Positions 6,741-14,358 of a stretch of 14,458 nt of DNA are shown here, piece after piece. A program made the translations under genes and the position numbers. The stretch is from SCGC-AAA076-P13 sp964613455. GTDB lineage: Bacteria > Pseudomonadota > Gammaproteobacteria > Magnimaribacterales > D2472. The first letter of the stretch is position 1; each line of letters opens with the position of its first letter. Under the pieces are notes generated by a model. The model was not told the DNA's origin. It was given only the letters and a program-made list of their open reading frames with translations, and searched no databases. Where the stretch lies: positions 1 to 14,458 of the forward strand of contig CAZTGS010000021.1 in assembly GCA_964613455.1 (NCBI GenBank), in the 5' to 3' direction.

Positions 6741-6768
6741 AAAAAGGCTTTTTTTGAAGCCTTTTTTT
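6741..6768 (+). terminator. Rho-independent terminator after the PAN-type gene
   Basis: AAAAAGGCTT (6741-6750) and AAGCCTTTTT (6757-6766) form a perfect 10-bp stem with a 6-nt loop, ending in a run of T to 6768. It lies 18 bp after the stop codon. Confidence 0.9.
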
Positions 6769-6803
6769 ATACCTAAAATTTCTTATACGTTTACACTATT
6801 TAA

Positions 6804-7736
6804 ATGAAGAGTCTGATAAATTTCTTTAAAAAACCACAAAAAACTAATTATAAGAAGGTTATTTCTTTCGATGGTGGGGGTGTTCGAGCTATTGCGGGTA
6901 TTGTTTTTTTAAAGAAATTAGAAATCGAAAGTGGAAAAAAAATATTTGATACTTTTGATATGTTTGTTGGGACCAGTGCTGGCGCATTTAATGCTGCATG
7001 TTTTTCCTATAAAGGAATGGATGCAAATACCTTAAAAAAATATTGGTCAAAAGAATATTTAGATCAAATTATGCAGACATCCTTCTTTTGGGATAAAGCA
7101 TCTTTAATTCAGGCAAGACCAAGATACGAAAGTGAAGGAAGGATAAAAGTCTTACATGAGATTTTTTCAAAGGATACCCTCGGCATATCTAACAAGCCTC
7201 TTGTTACTCTTTGTTATGATATAGAAAAAAGAATTCACGTAATTCATAGTAATTTCAATACTCCTGATATCACCTATATTGATGCTCTTTCAGCTTCAAG
7301 CGCAGCTCCAATGTACTTTCCTACTTATCAAATGGAAAATGGATCTTGGATGATTGATGGTGGAGTGGTAACAAACAATCCCTGCTTAATCGGCTTTGCA
7401 CAAGCTAAAGAATATTTTAAGACTGACAAAATTAAAATCTTAAGCATAGGCGCTGGATTAAACAAACAAAAAATAAATGGTGAAACGTCATCAAAATGGG
7501 GAGGAGTTGGTTGGTTGCGAAATGATATTATGGGCATGATGCTTGACTCTGAAGTTCATCATGATATTTCAGAAGATATTCTTGGAGATTCCTATTTAAG
7601 AATTAACTCTCCTTTAGGAAAAATTAATAGGATTCTTGATGATGACTCTGAAGTTAACTTGGAAAAAATTCATTTAATGGGAATGAATTGGTGGTCTGAG
7701 TTTGGAGAAAAAACTCTAAAGTTTTTAGAAGATTAA
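6804..7736 (+). CDS. Patatin-like phospholipase / acyl hydrolase
   Basis: A 310-residue protein of the patatin family with all catalytic parts: the oxyanion-hole DGGGVRAIAG (23-32), nucleophile elbow G-T-S-A-G with Ser58, SASSAAPMYFP (163-173), and the dyad Asp185 in IDGGVVTNNP. It would hydrolyse acyl esters of phospholipids or neutral lipids. Length suits a stand-alone cytoplasmic bacterial patatin; no signal peptide or membrane segment is seen, and the N-terminus is basic (FFKKPQKTNYKK). No Shine-Dalgarno precedes the ATG at 6804. It follows a terminator, so it needs its own promoter. No cGAS-like or other signalling gene is adjacent, so a defence-effector role is not supported; lipid turnover is more likely. 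Confidence 0.92.
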   Translation: MKSLINFFKKPQKTNYKKVISFDGGGVRAIAGIVFLKKLEIESGKKIFDTFDMFVGTSAGAFNAACFSYKGMDANTLKKYWSKEYLDQIMQTSFFWDKASLIQARPRYESEGRIKVLHEIFSKDTLGISNKPLVTLCYDIEKRIHVIHSNFNTPDITYIDALSASSAAPMYFPTYQMENGSWMIDGGVVTNNPCLIGFAQAKEYFKTDKIKILSIGAGLNKQKINGETSSKWGGVGWLRNDIMGMMLDSEVHHDISEDILGDSYLRINSPLGKINRILDDDSEVNLEKIHLMGMNWWSEFGEKTLKFLED

Positions 7737-7796
7737 TCTTTTTTACCATTATTCTAAAATATATTGTAAGATAGCCTTTTTTATTAAATGGATACT

Positions 7797-8039
7797 ATGA
7801 ATATATACGTTGGAAATCTTTCTTGGGGCATGAGCGACCAAGACCTTGAAAATCTTTTTGCAGAACACGGTTCTGTAACTTCAGCTAAAATTATTACAGA
7901 TAGAATGACTAATCGTTCTAGAGGTTTTGGTTTTGTTGAAATGAGTGACGGTGCTGATAAAGCTATCGAAGCACTAAATGATATGGAAATTGAGGGTAGA
8001 AAGTTAGTTGTTAACGAATCTAGACCTCGCGAGTCTTAA
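7797..8039 (+). CDS. Single-RRM RNA-binding protein
   Basis: An 80-residue protein that is one RNA recognition motif: RNP2 IYVGNL (3-8), a helix (SDQDLENLFAEHG), the charged loop TDRMTNRSR and RNP1 R-G-F-G-F-V-E-M (42-49), then the second helix and the final strand RKLVVNESRP. Bacterial proteins of this type bind RNA and in several lineages are cold-induced chaperone-like factors. I chose the ATG at 7797 because family members begin directly with M-x-IYVGNL; the ATG at 7788 adds three residues and has no better ribosome site. The short Arg-containing tail lacks the Gly-rich extension seen in some relatives. A single-gene unit ended by a strong terminator. Confidence 0.93.
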   Translation: MNIYVGNLSWGMSDQDLENLFAEHGSVTSAKIITDRMTNRSRGFGFVEMSDGADKAIEALNDMEIEGRKLVVNESRPRES

Positions 8040-8073
8040 GTTACTTACTCAAAATAAACTTACAAAAAAATCG

Positions 8074-8105
8074 CAGCCTTTAAGAATCTTAAAGGCTGTT
8101 TTTTT
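8074..8105 (+). terminator. Rho-independent terminator after the RRM gene
   Basis: CAGCCTTTAAG (8074-8084) and CTTAAAGGCTG (8088-8098) form a perfect 11-bp stem with a 3-nt loop, followed by seven T. An A-run at 8064-8070 precedes the stem and could let it act on both strands. Confidence 0.93.
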
Positions 8106-8147
8106 GTGGGCAATACTTTTTTTTACCTAAATAATTACTTCTATATA

Positions 8148-8170
8148 TTAGGTATATATCTAGCACCTAA
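8148..8170. repeat. TTAGGT / ACCTAA inverted repeat upstream of the receptor promoter
   Basis: TTAGGT (8148-8153) and ACCTAA (8165-8170) are perfect reverse complements separated by 11 bp, ending 5 bp before the -35 box. A third copy of ACCTAA sits at 8125-8130. The spacing of about 17 bp between half-site starts could suit an activator or repressor dimer. It may also be chance in AT-rich DNA. Confidence 0.3.
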
Positions 8171-8174
8171 AATC

Positions 8175-8203
8175 TTGACATAAGTCACCCAAAAATGTCT
8201 AAT
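8175..8203 (+). promoter_or_regulatory. Sigma70-type promoter of the TonB-dependent receptor gene
   Basis: A full-consensus -35 TTGACA (8175-8180), a 17-bp spacer and TCTAAT (8198-8203, five of six matches) lie in the 240-bp gap before the receptor. The start site would be near 8210, giving a leader of about 70 nt. The palindrome TAATGCATTA (8200-8209) overlaps the -10 box and start site, a classical repressor position. TGACATAAGTCA (8176-8187) is a further short dyad on the -35 box. Confidence 0.7.
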
Positions 8204-8225
8204 GCATTAACAAATTTATCCAATT

Positions 8226-8244
8226 TGTGCATTTTTATTGCACA
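8226..8244 (+). promoter_or_regulatory. Short hairpin in the receptor mRNA leader
   Basis: TGTGCA (8226-8231) and TGCACA (8239-8244) are separated by 7 nt in the predicted 5' leader, about 25 nt before the AAGGGG ribosome site. The stem is only 6 bp, so a regulatory role is speculative. Confidence 0.3.
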
Positions 8245-8279
8245 TTTGGATTTTTATAAATTTAATAAAGGGGAAAACT

Positions 8280-11200
8280 GTGAATAAATACTTATTATCA
8301 TTAATTATTCTTTTGCCATTGGCTACTTATACAGTCGCTCAGGAAGCAGTCGAAGAAGAGATGGAAGAAATTGTAACAACTGGTATTAAATCTAGTTTGA
8401 AAAATGCAATCGACATTAAACGTAAAAATGTTGGTGTTGTAGATGCTATTACAGCAGAAGATCTTGGAAAATTTCCGGATGCTAACCTTGCTGAAGCGCT
8501 ATCAAGACTTGTTGGTGTTACAACTGAAAGAAGTAATGATGAAGGAACCAAAGTAACAGTTCGTGGACTAGGACCAGAATTTAATCTAGTTACTTTAAAC
8601 GGAAGAACCATGCCAACTATTCCTCCTCAGTATGGTGGCGGAAGGTCTTTTAATTTTGGAGATATTTCATCTCATGGTGTTGCTGCTGTAGAAGTATATA
8701 AATCAGCAAATGCTGTTCTACCTTCTGGTGGTCTAGGATCAACTATTAATATGGTTACTGCAAAACCGATTGATGCAAAAGCTGGTGGTTCGTTATCAAT
8801 GAAAGGTGTTCATAATACTAAGAATGTTAACGGTGATGACATTACTCCTGAGATGGATTTTATATTTATAACTAACGGGGAAAATGCTGGAGCTAAATGG
8901 GGCTTTTCAATATCAGGATCGCATCAAGAAAGAGATAACAGAGAAGAGGGAACAAATGAAATTACTTGGCTTCCAAGTTCTGTAGTGTCCTCAAGAGTAG
9001 CTAGTTCAGCCATCACATCTACCAATAAAAGATCTGACGGTGCTTATTGGTATCCTGAATCCTTAGCTTATAAATTCAAAGACAACAGTAGCGTAAGAGA
9101 TAACTTACAAACAACTTTCCAAATGGAGCTAGGTAGATTAACAACTACTGTAGATTACACAGTATCTAGTACTAGTTTTGAGTTCACAGGAATGACAACA
9201 GGTTCTTATTTTGGAGGCTGGAATACAACAAGTGCAACTATTAATGATAGAGGTGTAGTAATTTCTGGTGTTTCTGAAGCACCAGGTAATGGTGATAGCT
9301 GGCAGAACGATTTTGAATACGGTGAAAGTGATAACAATAATAAATCGGCTGGTATTAACTTTGATTTTCAAGTTAATGATAATTTAAATCTATCTTTGGA
9401 TTTCCATGATTCTAGTGCGTCCTTTAAAGGAACACCTGGTGGAACTCAAAATAATATTCTTCAGTTTTCAAATGGCGCATGGCAAGGATGGGGATGGTGG
9501 CCTGTTCAAGAGGCATCTGGTTACTTAAGAGCTAGAACTTTTGATTTTACTAATCAAGTTGGATCATTAGGTTGGTCTATGGATAAAAGTTTTCAAGGTG
9601 CAAATACTGGCGCTACTGAATTTGATGGAAGCGACATGGGCCCAAGACAAGCTTTCTTAAACTATCAAGATAGAAAAAGCGATCTAAATCAGCTTCAACT
9701 AATTGGTACATGGGAAAATAATGACGGAATTCTAATGGATTCTTTATCTTCAGTTGATTTCGGTATGTCTCAAATGGAAACTGAATTTAGAAACCAAAAA
9801 TGGTCTAACCAATTAATTAATGGAAAATTAGCTGATGGTGATCCAGTTATGATGACATACGCATTTATGCCAGACGATGTTTGGACTAAGGTAAATGTTC
9901 CTGGATATCTAGGGTCAGGTTCAGATTTTTACTATTTAAATATTTCAAAGGCTGATGCTTTATATTGGTTTGGTGCAGCTGGAATGGTCGGCGATTTCTC
10001 ATCTTCTGATGGAAGTTGGTGGAATAATAATAATACTCCATACCAATGGGATGCAGCATGTCAGGCTAACGATGCTGTTGATGCCGATGGTAACAATATT
10101 GGTTTAGGTTCCAATATTGGTTATGACGGTAACAGATCCTCTGTAAGAGGTGTTGTTGATGGTTGCTATGGATCAAGAGACTCAAATGGAATCATAAAAG
10201 AAAGTCTAGATTCTGTTTTTGTTAATTTTAACTTTGATTGGGAAACTGATGCTGGTCAGCCAGTAAGAGCTCAACTTGGACTAAGATACGAAGAAGAAAC
10301 AAGATCTTCAACTGCTACTACGGTTGTTCCTACAAATACTGCATGGAGTTTAGGTGCATTTATGTATGGTGATAAAGTTGGTGTTATTACTGCTCCGCAG
10401 GTTTATACAGGAACTGGTGATTCAGAATATTTATTACCTAACTTCAACTTAACTTTTGAATATGAAGAAAATAAAGTTATGAAATTAGCAATGAGTAAAA
10501 CAATTGCAAGACCTAGTCTGGATCAAATGGACTCAACAGTTAATGTTGGTGTTTTTGATTCTCGTTACCCACTTACACTTGGAACAGGTAATCCTGATTT
10601 ACAACCATACGAATCTACAAACTTAGACTTAGCGTATGAGCATTACTATGCAGACGGAAGCTATTTTGCTGTTAACTATTTTAGAAAAGATATTTCTGAA
10701 TATCATGGTGCTGGACTTCAAAGTGGCTCTTTCAATGGCGTAAGAGATGTTACTAAAGGACCAAGAGGTGCTTTAATTGTTCCTGCAAATGATGACGCTT
10801 TATGTCAATGGACTGCATCTCAAGGATATTGGGCGTGTGGTTGGTCTAATGCATATGATTGGGCTTGGTTAAATAACACAGGATTTTCATTTGGATGTAA
10901 TGGATCTACAGATTGTATAGCTGATGCTAATAATGGTAACGCAGTATTTATTGGTAATGCTGACGATCCTTTATATATGTTCAATCTAGCTAAGCCTGTT
11001 AATAAATACTCAGGTGTTTTAGATGGTTTTGAGGTAGCAATTCAACATTTATTTGATAATAACTTTGGTGTACTTGCTAACGTAACATTGATTGGTGGTG
11101 ATACCGATGCAGATAGAGATGCTCTTGGTGAGCAGTTTGCTCTTCCTGGATTTGGTGACGCAGCTAATTTCTCAGTCTTCTATGAAGATGACAAGGTTTC

Positions 11201-11453
11201 AGCAAGATTATCTTATAACCTTAAAGCAGAAACATATGCTGGCATGGATCAATATAATCCATTATTTGTTAAAGAAAGAGGGCAATTAGATTTCAATGCT
11301 TCTTATAACGTTTCTGATAATGCAGCTGTATTCATTGAAGCTGTTAACTTAACAGATTCAGAAGTTGAGCTATTTGCAAGATATGATGAAATGACTTTCT
11401 TATATCAAGATCATGGCCCAGTATACAAAGCTGGATTTAGAGTTAGATTCTAA
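8280..11453 (+). CDS. TonB-dependent outer-membrane receptor (Xanthomonas/Caulobacter class, TIGR01782-like)
   Basis: A 1057-residue active-transport receptor. Signal peptide 1-20 (cleavage after TVA), then a TonB-box-like EEIVTTG (29-35) and the plug domain (about 45-165) with the class-typical AEDLGKFPDANLAEALSRL (59-77), VTVRGLGPEFNLVTLNGR (92-109) and PSGGLGSTINMVTAKP (148-163). The rest is a 22-strand-type barrel ending in the outer-membrane signal FRVRF. I placed the start at the GTG 8280, because AGGGG at 8269-8273 lies 6 nt upstream and the signal peptide then begins normally; the in-frame ATG at 8238 falls in the leader. Putative loops are rich in Trp/Tyr and contain paired Cys, suggesting an aromatic, possibly glycan-binding surface. 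Such receptors import oligosaccharides, siderophores or other large ligands; the ligand is unknown here. Own promoter and terminator. Confidence 0.96.
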   Translation: MNKYLLSLIILLPLATYTVAQEAVEEEMEEIVTTGIKSSLKNAIDIKRKNVGVVDAITAEDLGKFPDANLAEALSRLVGVTTERSNDEGTKVTVRGLGPEFNLVTLNGRTMPTIPPQYGGGRSFNFGDISSHGVAAVEVYKSANAVLPSGGLGSTINMVTAKPIDAKAGGSLSMKGVHNTKNVNGDDITPEMDFIFITNGENAGAKWGFSISGSHQERDNREEGTNEITWLPSSVVSSRVASSAITSTNKRSDGAYWYPESLAYKFKDNSSVRDNLQTTFQMELGRLTTTVDYTVSSTSFEFTGMTTGSYFGGWNTTSATINDRGVVISGVSEAPGNGDSWQNDFEYGESDNNNKSAGINFDFQVNDNLNLSLDFHDSSASFKGTPGGTQNNILQFSNGAWQGWGWWPVQEASGYLRARTFDFTNQVGSLGWSMDKSFQGANTGATEFDGSDMGPRQAFLNYQDRKSDLNQLQLIGTWENNDGILMDSLSSVDFGMSQMETEFRNQKWSNQLINGKLADGDPVMMTYAFMPDDVWTKVNVPGYLGSGSDFYYLNISKADALYWFGAAGMVGDFSSSDGSWWNNNNTPYQWDAACQANDAVDADGNNIGLGSNIGYDGNRSSVRGVVDGCYGSRDSNGIIKESLDSVFVNFNFDWETDAGQPVRAQLGLRYEEETRSSTATTVVPTNTAWSLGAFMYGDKVGVITAPQVYTGTGDSEYLLPNFNLTFEYEENKVMKLAMSKTIARPSLDQMDSTVNVGVFDSRYPLTLGTGNPDLQPYESTNLDLAYEHYYADGSYFAVNYFRKDISEYHGAGLQSGSFNGVRDVTKGPRGALIVPANDDALCQWTASQGYWACGWSNAYDWAWLNNTGFSFGCNGSTDCIADANNGNAVFIGNADDPLYMFNLAKPVNKYSGVLDGFEVAIQHLFDNNFGVLANVTLIGGDTDADRDALGEQFALPGFGDAANFSVFYEDDKVSARLSYNLKAETYAGMDQYNPLFVKERGQLDFNASYNVSDNAAVFIEAVNLTDSEVELFARYDEMTFLYQDHGPVYKAGFRVRF

Positions 11454-11467
11454 GATTATGTAAATTT

Positions 11468-11500
11468 AAAAAAGAGGACTTTTTAGTCCTCTTTTTTTTT
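11468..11500 (+). terminator. Rho-independent terminator after the receptor gene
   Basis: The AAGAGGACT core (11472-11480) pairs with AGTCCTCTT (11485-11493) around a TTTT loop; flanking A and T runs extend the stem to 13 bp and supply the T tract up to 11500. It starts 15 bp after the receptor stop. Confidence 0.93.
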
Positions 11501-11557
11501 GAAGACTAAAAATAGCCTATACTTATCCTAATTAAACTTTATCCTGCATTCTTGAAT

Positions 11558-13666
11558 ATGAAAAATATTTTTTTATCATCTATGTTATTTTTAATTGCCT
11601 CTTGTGGCGGCGGTGGCGGTGGTGGTGCGAGCGCTATTTCAGTACCGTTTGCCTTAGTAATTGGATTAACATCTTTTTCAGTAGATGAAGATTCATCTTA
11701 TGAGGGTTCGATTGTAGCAACAGCAAATGAAACAGTTACCTTGTCATACACTATTTCATCAGAACCTACTCAAGGGAGCATTACTCTTCAGTCTTCTGGG
11801 TCTATTTCCTATACTCCTAATTCAAATTTTAATGGAACAGATCAATTTCAATACTCAGTCAATGTTGCAGAAAAGAATTTAGATAGATCAGCAACAGTAA
11901 ATATTACAATCAATCCTGTTAACGATGCTCCAGTATTCTCATTTGAAACAGCAACAACTCTTTCTAAAGAGACTATGCTTTTTGATGACAACCAGACATT
12001 TAGAGTTAAGGTAGGTGATATCGATAACACCCTAGATGAACTAACTTTTGACTTACTAGTTGGGAGTGAATCTATACCGGCAACCTTTACTCTTGATGCT
12101 GGTGAAAACCCAACAGGAACAGGAAGCTTATCAGTCGACCTCTCATCACTTCAAAAAGCTGGTTTATACTCTGCAGCATTAAGGGCAGACGATGGAGTTA
12201 ATAAGGGAACGGTCTTATTTGAATCTTGGTTTATTTCGAATAAAACGACAGTAACCATTGAACAAGATGATGATCCTGAGGATGGTTATGATGGAGGTGA
12301 CAAGACATCAAAAGACTATTTTGTTTATTATCTTTCTGGTAATTCTACCTCGTTTGGCAAAACAAAATATCTCTTTATTGCAGACTCCATGAGTGGAGAA
12401 ATCAACTCGAATGGAACCACTGATATAGAGTTATATAGAAGGGCGCTTTTAGCATCTATTAATAAACTTAATGACTCAGATGCATCAGAATATTTTAGTA
12501 GTGATTATTTCACTATTGTATCTGCAGAGCCTGTTACTCCAGACGGCACTTCTCCAGTTGGGGTTAGAACCGGATGTTATGATTTTGATGAGGATGTATA
12601 TTGTATTGGAGATATGGATAGAGCAATTTTTGATGTTTTACTTCCTGATAATACTTTAATTTCAACTCTTACAAGAGTTGACGGTAGAGGAGTTAATATA
12701 GGGAATAGAAATATTCAAAGAATTAGAGAAAATGATCCTGAAAGAACAAGACATACTTTAATGCATGAACTTGGTCATGCTCATGGTTATATGGGTGATG
12801 AATATAGATCTGATGAAAGGGATCTAACGGACAATGGTTATAACGTTAATACCACAACTCAATCAGACGTCTCATTGCTAAAGTGGAAGCACCATTTAAG
12901 TGATCCCTTGAATGTTCTTGGTAAGGATGTGCTAGTTTGCTATAACTATGGAGATGGCACTATTGGTGACTGGGATGATTTGGGTATAACTGTTGATCAA
13001 TGCGATTGTTTTGCAAATCGATGGAGCTTAACTCCTGATGTAAATGGTGATTACTCTTTTCTAGGTAAGAATCCAGAATGTGCCGGCGTAGGACTATTTG
13101 AAGGAAATTATTACGGCCTATATGATAATTATAGGCCTACTTTTTGCTCTGTGATGGATAGTTGTTCAAGTGGTGGTTATGGAAAAGTTAATGTAGAGGG
13201 TTTTGCTGTTGGCTCTATACAAAATCAAGGTTTTTATGAGGAAGACGATATTAATTTTGTTTCAAACGATGCTGGCGCAAATACTGGCTTTCAGATAATA
13301 CTAGATGCTAATTACGACACTTCAAAATTAACACTCAAATGGTATGTTGATGGTGTTGAGGATACTTCTAAACAAAATCAAACAACTGTTACTTTTAATA
13401 GACCTGTTGGCAATGGTGTAGAGATATATACTGCTAAAGCAATTGATTTAACTGGAACAATTCAGGCTACAGATGATGTTATTGATAATACAGACTTTTA
13501 TGAAGGTGCGTTTCAGTCATTTTTTTATTGGTGTGCTGGCCTTGTTGATAATGATAGTTGTGATTGGTCGTATTCTCCTAATCCATCAACATACAGTAAT
13601 TTTGATTATGGTTATATGAGAGGTCCATTAGGAGTAACATGGGGAATAAACTGGGCACAATGGTAA
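11558..13666 (+). CDS. Surface lipoprotein with cadherin-like domain and M64-type zinc peptidase domain
   Basis: A 702-residue protein. Lipoprotein signal with lipobox I-A-S-C (lipidated Cys16), then a seven-glycine tether. Residues about 37-122 form a cadherin-like/tandem-95-type module (SVDEDSSYEG, SISYTPNSNFNGTDQFQYSV, ending NPVNDAPVF), and about 125-235 a second beta-sandwich. An acidic linker DDDPEDGYDGGD leads to a peptidase domain (about 253-545). HELGH (403-407) is followed by G-D-E-Y with Asp414, as in peptidase family M64 (IgA-peptidase type, HExxH plus DEY). The downstream EGNYY with YRPTFCSVM (515-533) matches the conserved M64 EGA-Y/RPS-CxM region. Residues about 575-640 form an Ig-like end (LKWYVDG). 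Predicted metalloprotease at the cell surface. The ATG at 11558 replaces a TTG two codons upstream; neither has a Shine-Dalgarno. A coupled small gene follows. Confidence 0.87.
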   Translation: MKNIFLSSMLFLIASCGGGGGGGASAISVPFALVIGLTSFSVDEDSSYEGSIVATANETVTLSYTISSEPTQGSITLQSSGSISYTPNSNFNGTDQFQYSVNVAEKNLDRSATVNITINPVNDAPVFSFETATTLSKETMLFDDNQTFRVKVGDIDNTLDELTFDLLVGSESIPATFTLDAGENPTGTGSLSVDLSSLQKAGLYSAALRADDGVNKGTVLFESWFISNKTTVTIEQDDDPEDGYDGGDKTSKDYFVYYLSGNSTSFGKTKYLFIADSMSGEINSNGTTDIELYRRALLASINKLNDSDASEYFSSDYFTIVSAEPVTPDGTSPVGVRTGCYDFDEDVYCIGDMDRAIFDVLLPDNTLISTLTRVDGRGVNIGNRNIQRIRENDPERTRHTLMHELGHAHGYMGDEYRSDERDLTDNGYNVNTTTQSDVSLLKWKHHLSDPLNVLGKDVLVCYNYGDGTIGDWDDLGITVDQCDCFANRWSLTPDVNGDYSFLGKNPECAGVGLFEGNYYGLYDNYRPTFCSVMDSCSSGGYGKVNVEGFAVGSIQNQGFYEEDDINFVSNDAGANTGFQIILDANYDTSKLTLKWYVDGVEDTSKQNQTTVTFNRPVGNGVEIYTAKAIDLTGTIQATDDVIDNTDFYEGAFQSFFYWCAGLVDNDSCDWSYSPNPSTYSNFDYGYMRGPLGVTWGINWAQW
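13115..13137. repeat. Intragenic 8-bp perfect inverted repeat
   Basis: GGCCTATA (13115-13122) and TATAGGCC (13130-13137) flank a 7-nt loop inside the M64 lipoprotein gene, encoding part of the conserved YGLYDNYRP segment. It would make a stable mRNA hairpin in otherwise AT-rich sequence. There is no T tract. It may be coincidence of codon choice. Confidence 0.4.
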
Positions 13667-14133
13667 AATTATTTAATACATTATTTTTATTTTTTTTCGT
13701 TTTAATTATTAACGCAGCACCACCTTCGCAAATAGAAAAGAAGTTAAATCTTGCTGACACTAAGCCATCCTTAGAAATGGATGCTGCAATCTTTAGTTTG
13801 GTAGGAAGTAAAAGTGGCATCACTTTAAAGAAAACTAAAATAGCTAAGCCTTCAAATCGCTCCTTAGCAACCTTTAAATTACTTAGTAAGAAGGATGACT
13901 TTGCTTTAAAAGTTTTAGATAAAAATAAGAAAGAAGTTCTTTTATTAGGATTAGGCAATCCTTTTTATATTCATGCACAACACATTGGATATGAGGACAG
14001 AAAAGTATTTGGTGGTTACATTGAGCAAGACATAGAATTAGCATTACCTTTAAACATTGATGCTTCATATATTATTTTACTATCCCAAGGGCCATATGGC
14101 CTTAAAGTAATAAATGAAATCAAGGTAAAATAA
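13639..14133 (+). CDS. Small secreted hypothetical protein coupled to the M64 lipoprotein
   Basis: A 164-residue protein with a signal peptide (basic start, hydrophobic LFNTLFLFFFVLII, cleavage near A26/A27 before PPSQ). The mature part is Lys-rich with no cysteine and a beta-rich C-terminal half (KEVLLLGLGNPFYIHAQHIG, then ASYIILLSQGPYGLKVINEI), compatible with a small beta-sandwich. I do not recognise the family. The start at 13639 is supported by AGGAG at 13630-13634; an alternative ATG lies at 13660. Either start is inside the end of the M64 gene (28-bp or 7-bp overlap), so translation is coupled. This suggests a partner, chaperone or inhibitor of the peptidase, by inference only. Confidence 0.75.
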   Translation: MGNKLGTMVKLFNTLFLFFFVLIINAAPPSQIEKKLNLADTKPSLEMDAAIFSLVGSKSGITLKKTKIAKPSNRSLATFKLLSKKDDFALKVLDKNKKEVLLLGLGNPFYIHAQHIGYEDRKVFGGYIEQDIELALPLNIDASYIILLSQGPYGLKVINEIKVK

Positions 14134-14201
14134 CAAAAATCACATCCTCTAGCATCTATTTTTATAAATTATTTTTTTAGTTTCTATATAACTATTTAAG
14201 C

Positions 14202-14230
14202 TTGAAAGGATAATGCTTAAAGGGTATATT
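14202..14230 (+). promoter_or_regulatory. Promoter of tRNA-Gly
   Basis: TTGAAA (14202-14207) and TATATT (14225-14230) are separated by exactly 17 bp. The start site would be near 14237, five bases before the tRNA 5' end, as expected for a short tRNA leader. Confidence 0.75.
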
Positions 14231-14241
14231 ACTTTTCAATT

Positions 14242-14317
14242 GCGGTACTAGCTCAGTTGGTAGAGCGTCTGCTTGCCAAGCAGAAGGCCGCCGGTTCGAG
14301 ACCGGCGTACCGCACCA
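14242..14317 (+). tRNA. tRNA-Gly (anticodon GCC), CCA encoded
   Basis: A complete 76-nt cloverleaf. The acceptor stem GCGGTAC/GTACCGC is fully paired. The D arm is GCTC-AGTTGGTA-GAGC, the anticodon stem TCTGC/GCAGA with loop TTGCCAA (anticodon GCC at 14275-14277), the variable loop AGGCC, and the T arm GCCGG-TTCGAGA-CCGGC, followed by discriminator A and encoded CCA. It reads GGC and GGT. It is GC-rich against an AT-rich background, as expected for a structural RNA. No integrase or att-like repeat is seen beside it. Confidence 0.98.
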
Positions 14318-14358
14318 TTTTCTCTTGCTTCTTGCTGTATATACTTTAAATTAGACCT

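Noticed and set aside
6804..7736. Patatin-like protein as a CBASS effector (CapV-like)
   Set aside because: No cGAS/DncV-like nucleotidyltransferase, ubiquitin-like transfer genes or other defence genes are adjacent, and a terminator isolates it from the previous gene. Stand-alone housekeeping patatins have the same motifs.
8238..8279. ATG at 8238 as the receptor start
   Set aside because: It would add 14 residues before a normal signal peptide, lies within the leader hairpin, and lacks a ribosome site; the GTG at 8280 has AGGGG at the right distance.
9138..9371. Minus-strand open frame with many cysteines inside the receptor gene
   Set aside because: It lies wholly inside the well-supported TonB-receptor gene in antisense, and no family or ribosome site supports it.
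13578..13958. Minus-strand 126-codon open frame across the end of the M64 gene
   Set aside because: It overlaps two plus-strand genes that have a conserved domain, a signal peptide and a ribosome site; no support for coding on this strand.
14242..14317. tRNA-Gly as an integration (att) site of a mobile element
   Set aside because: No integrase, no repeated copy of the tRNA 3' end within the window, and composition does not change across it.
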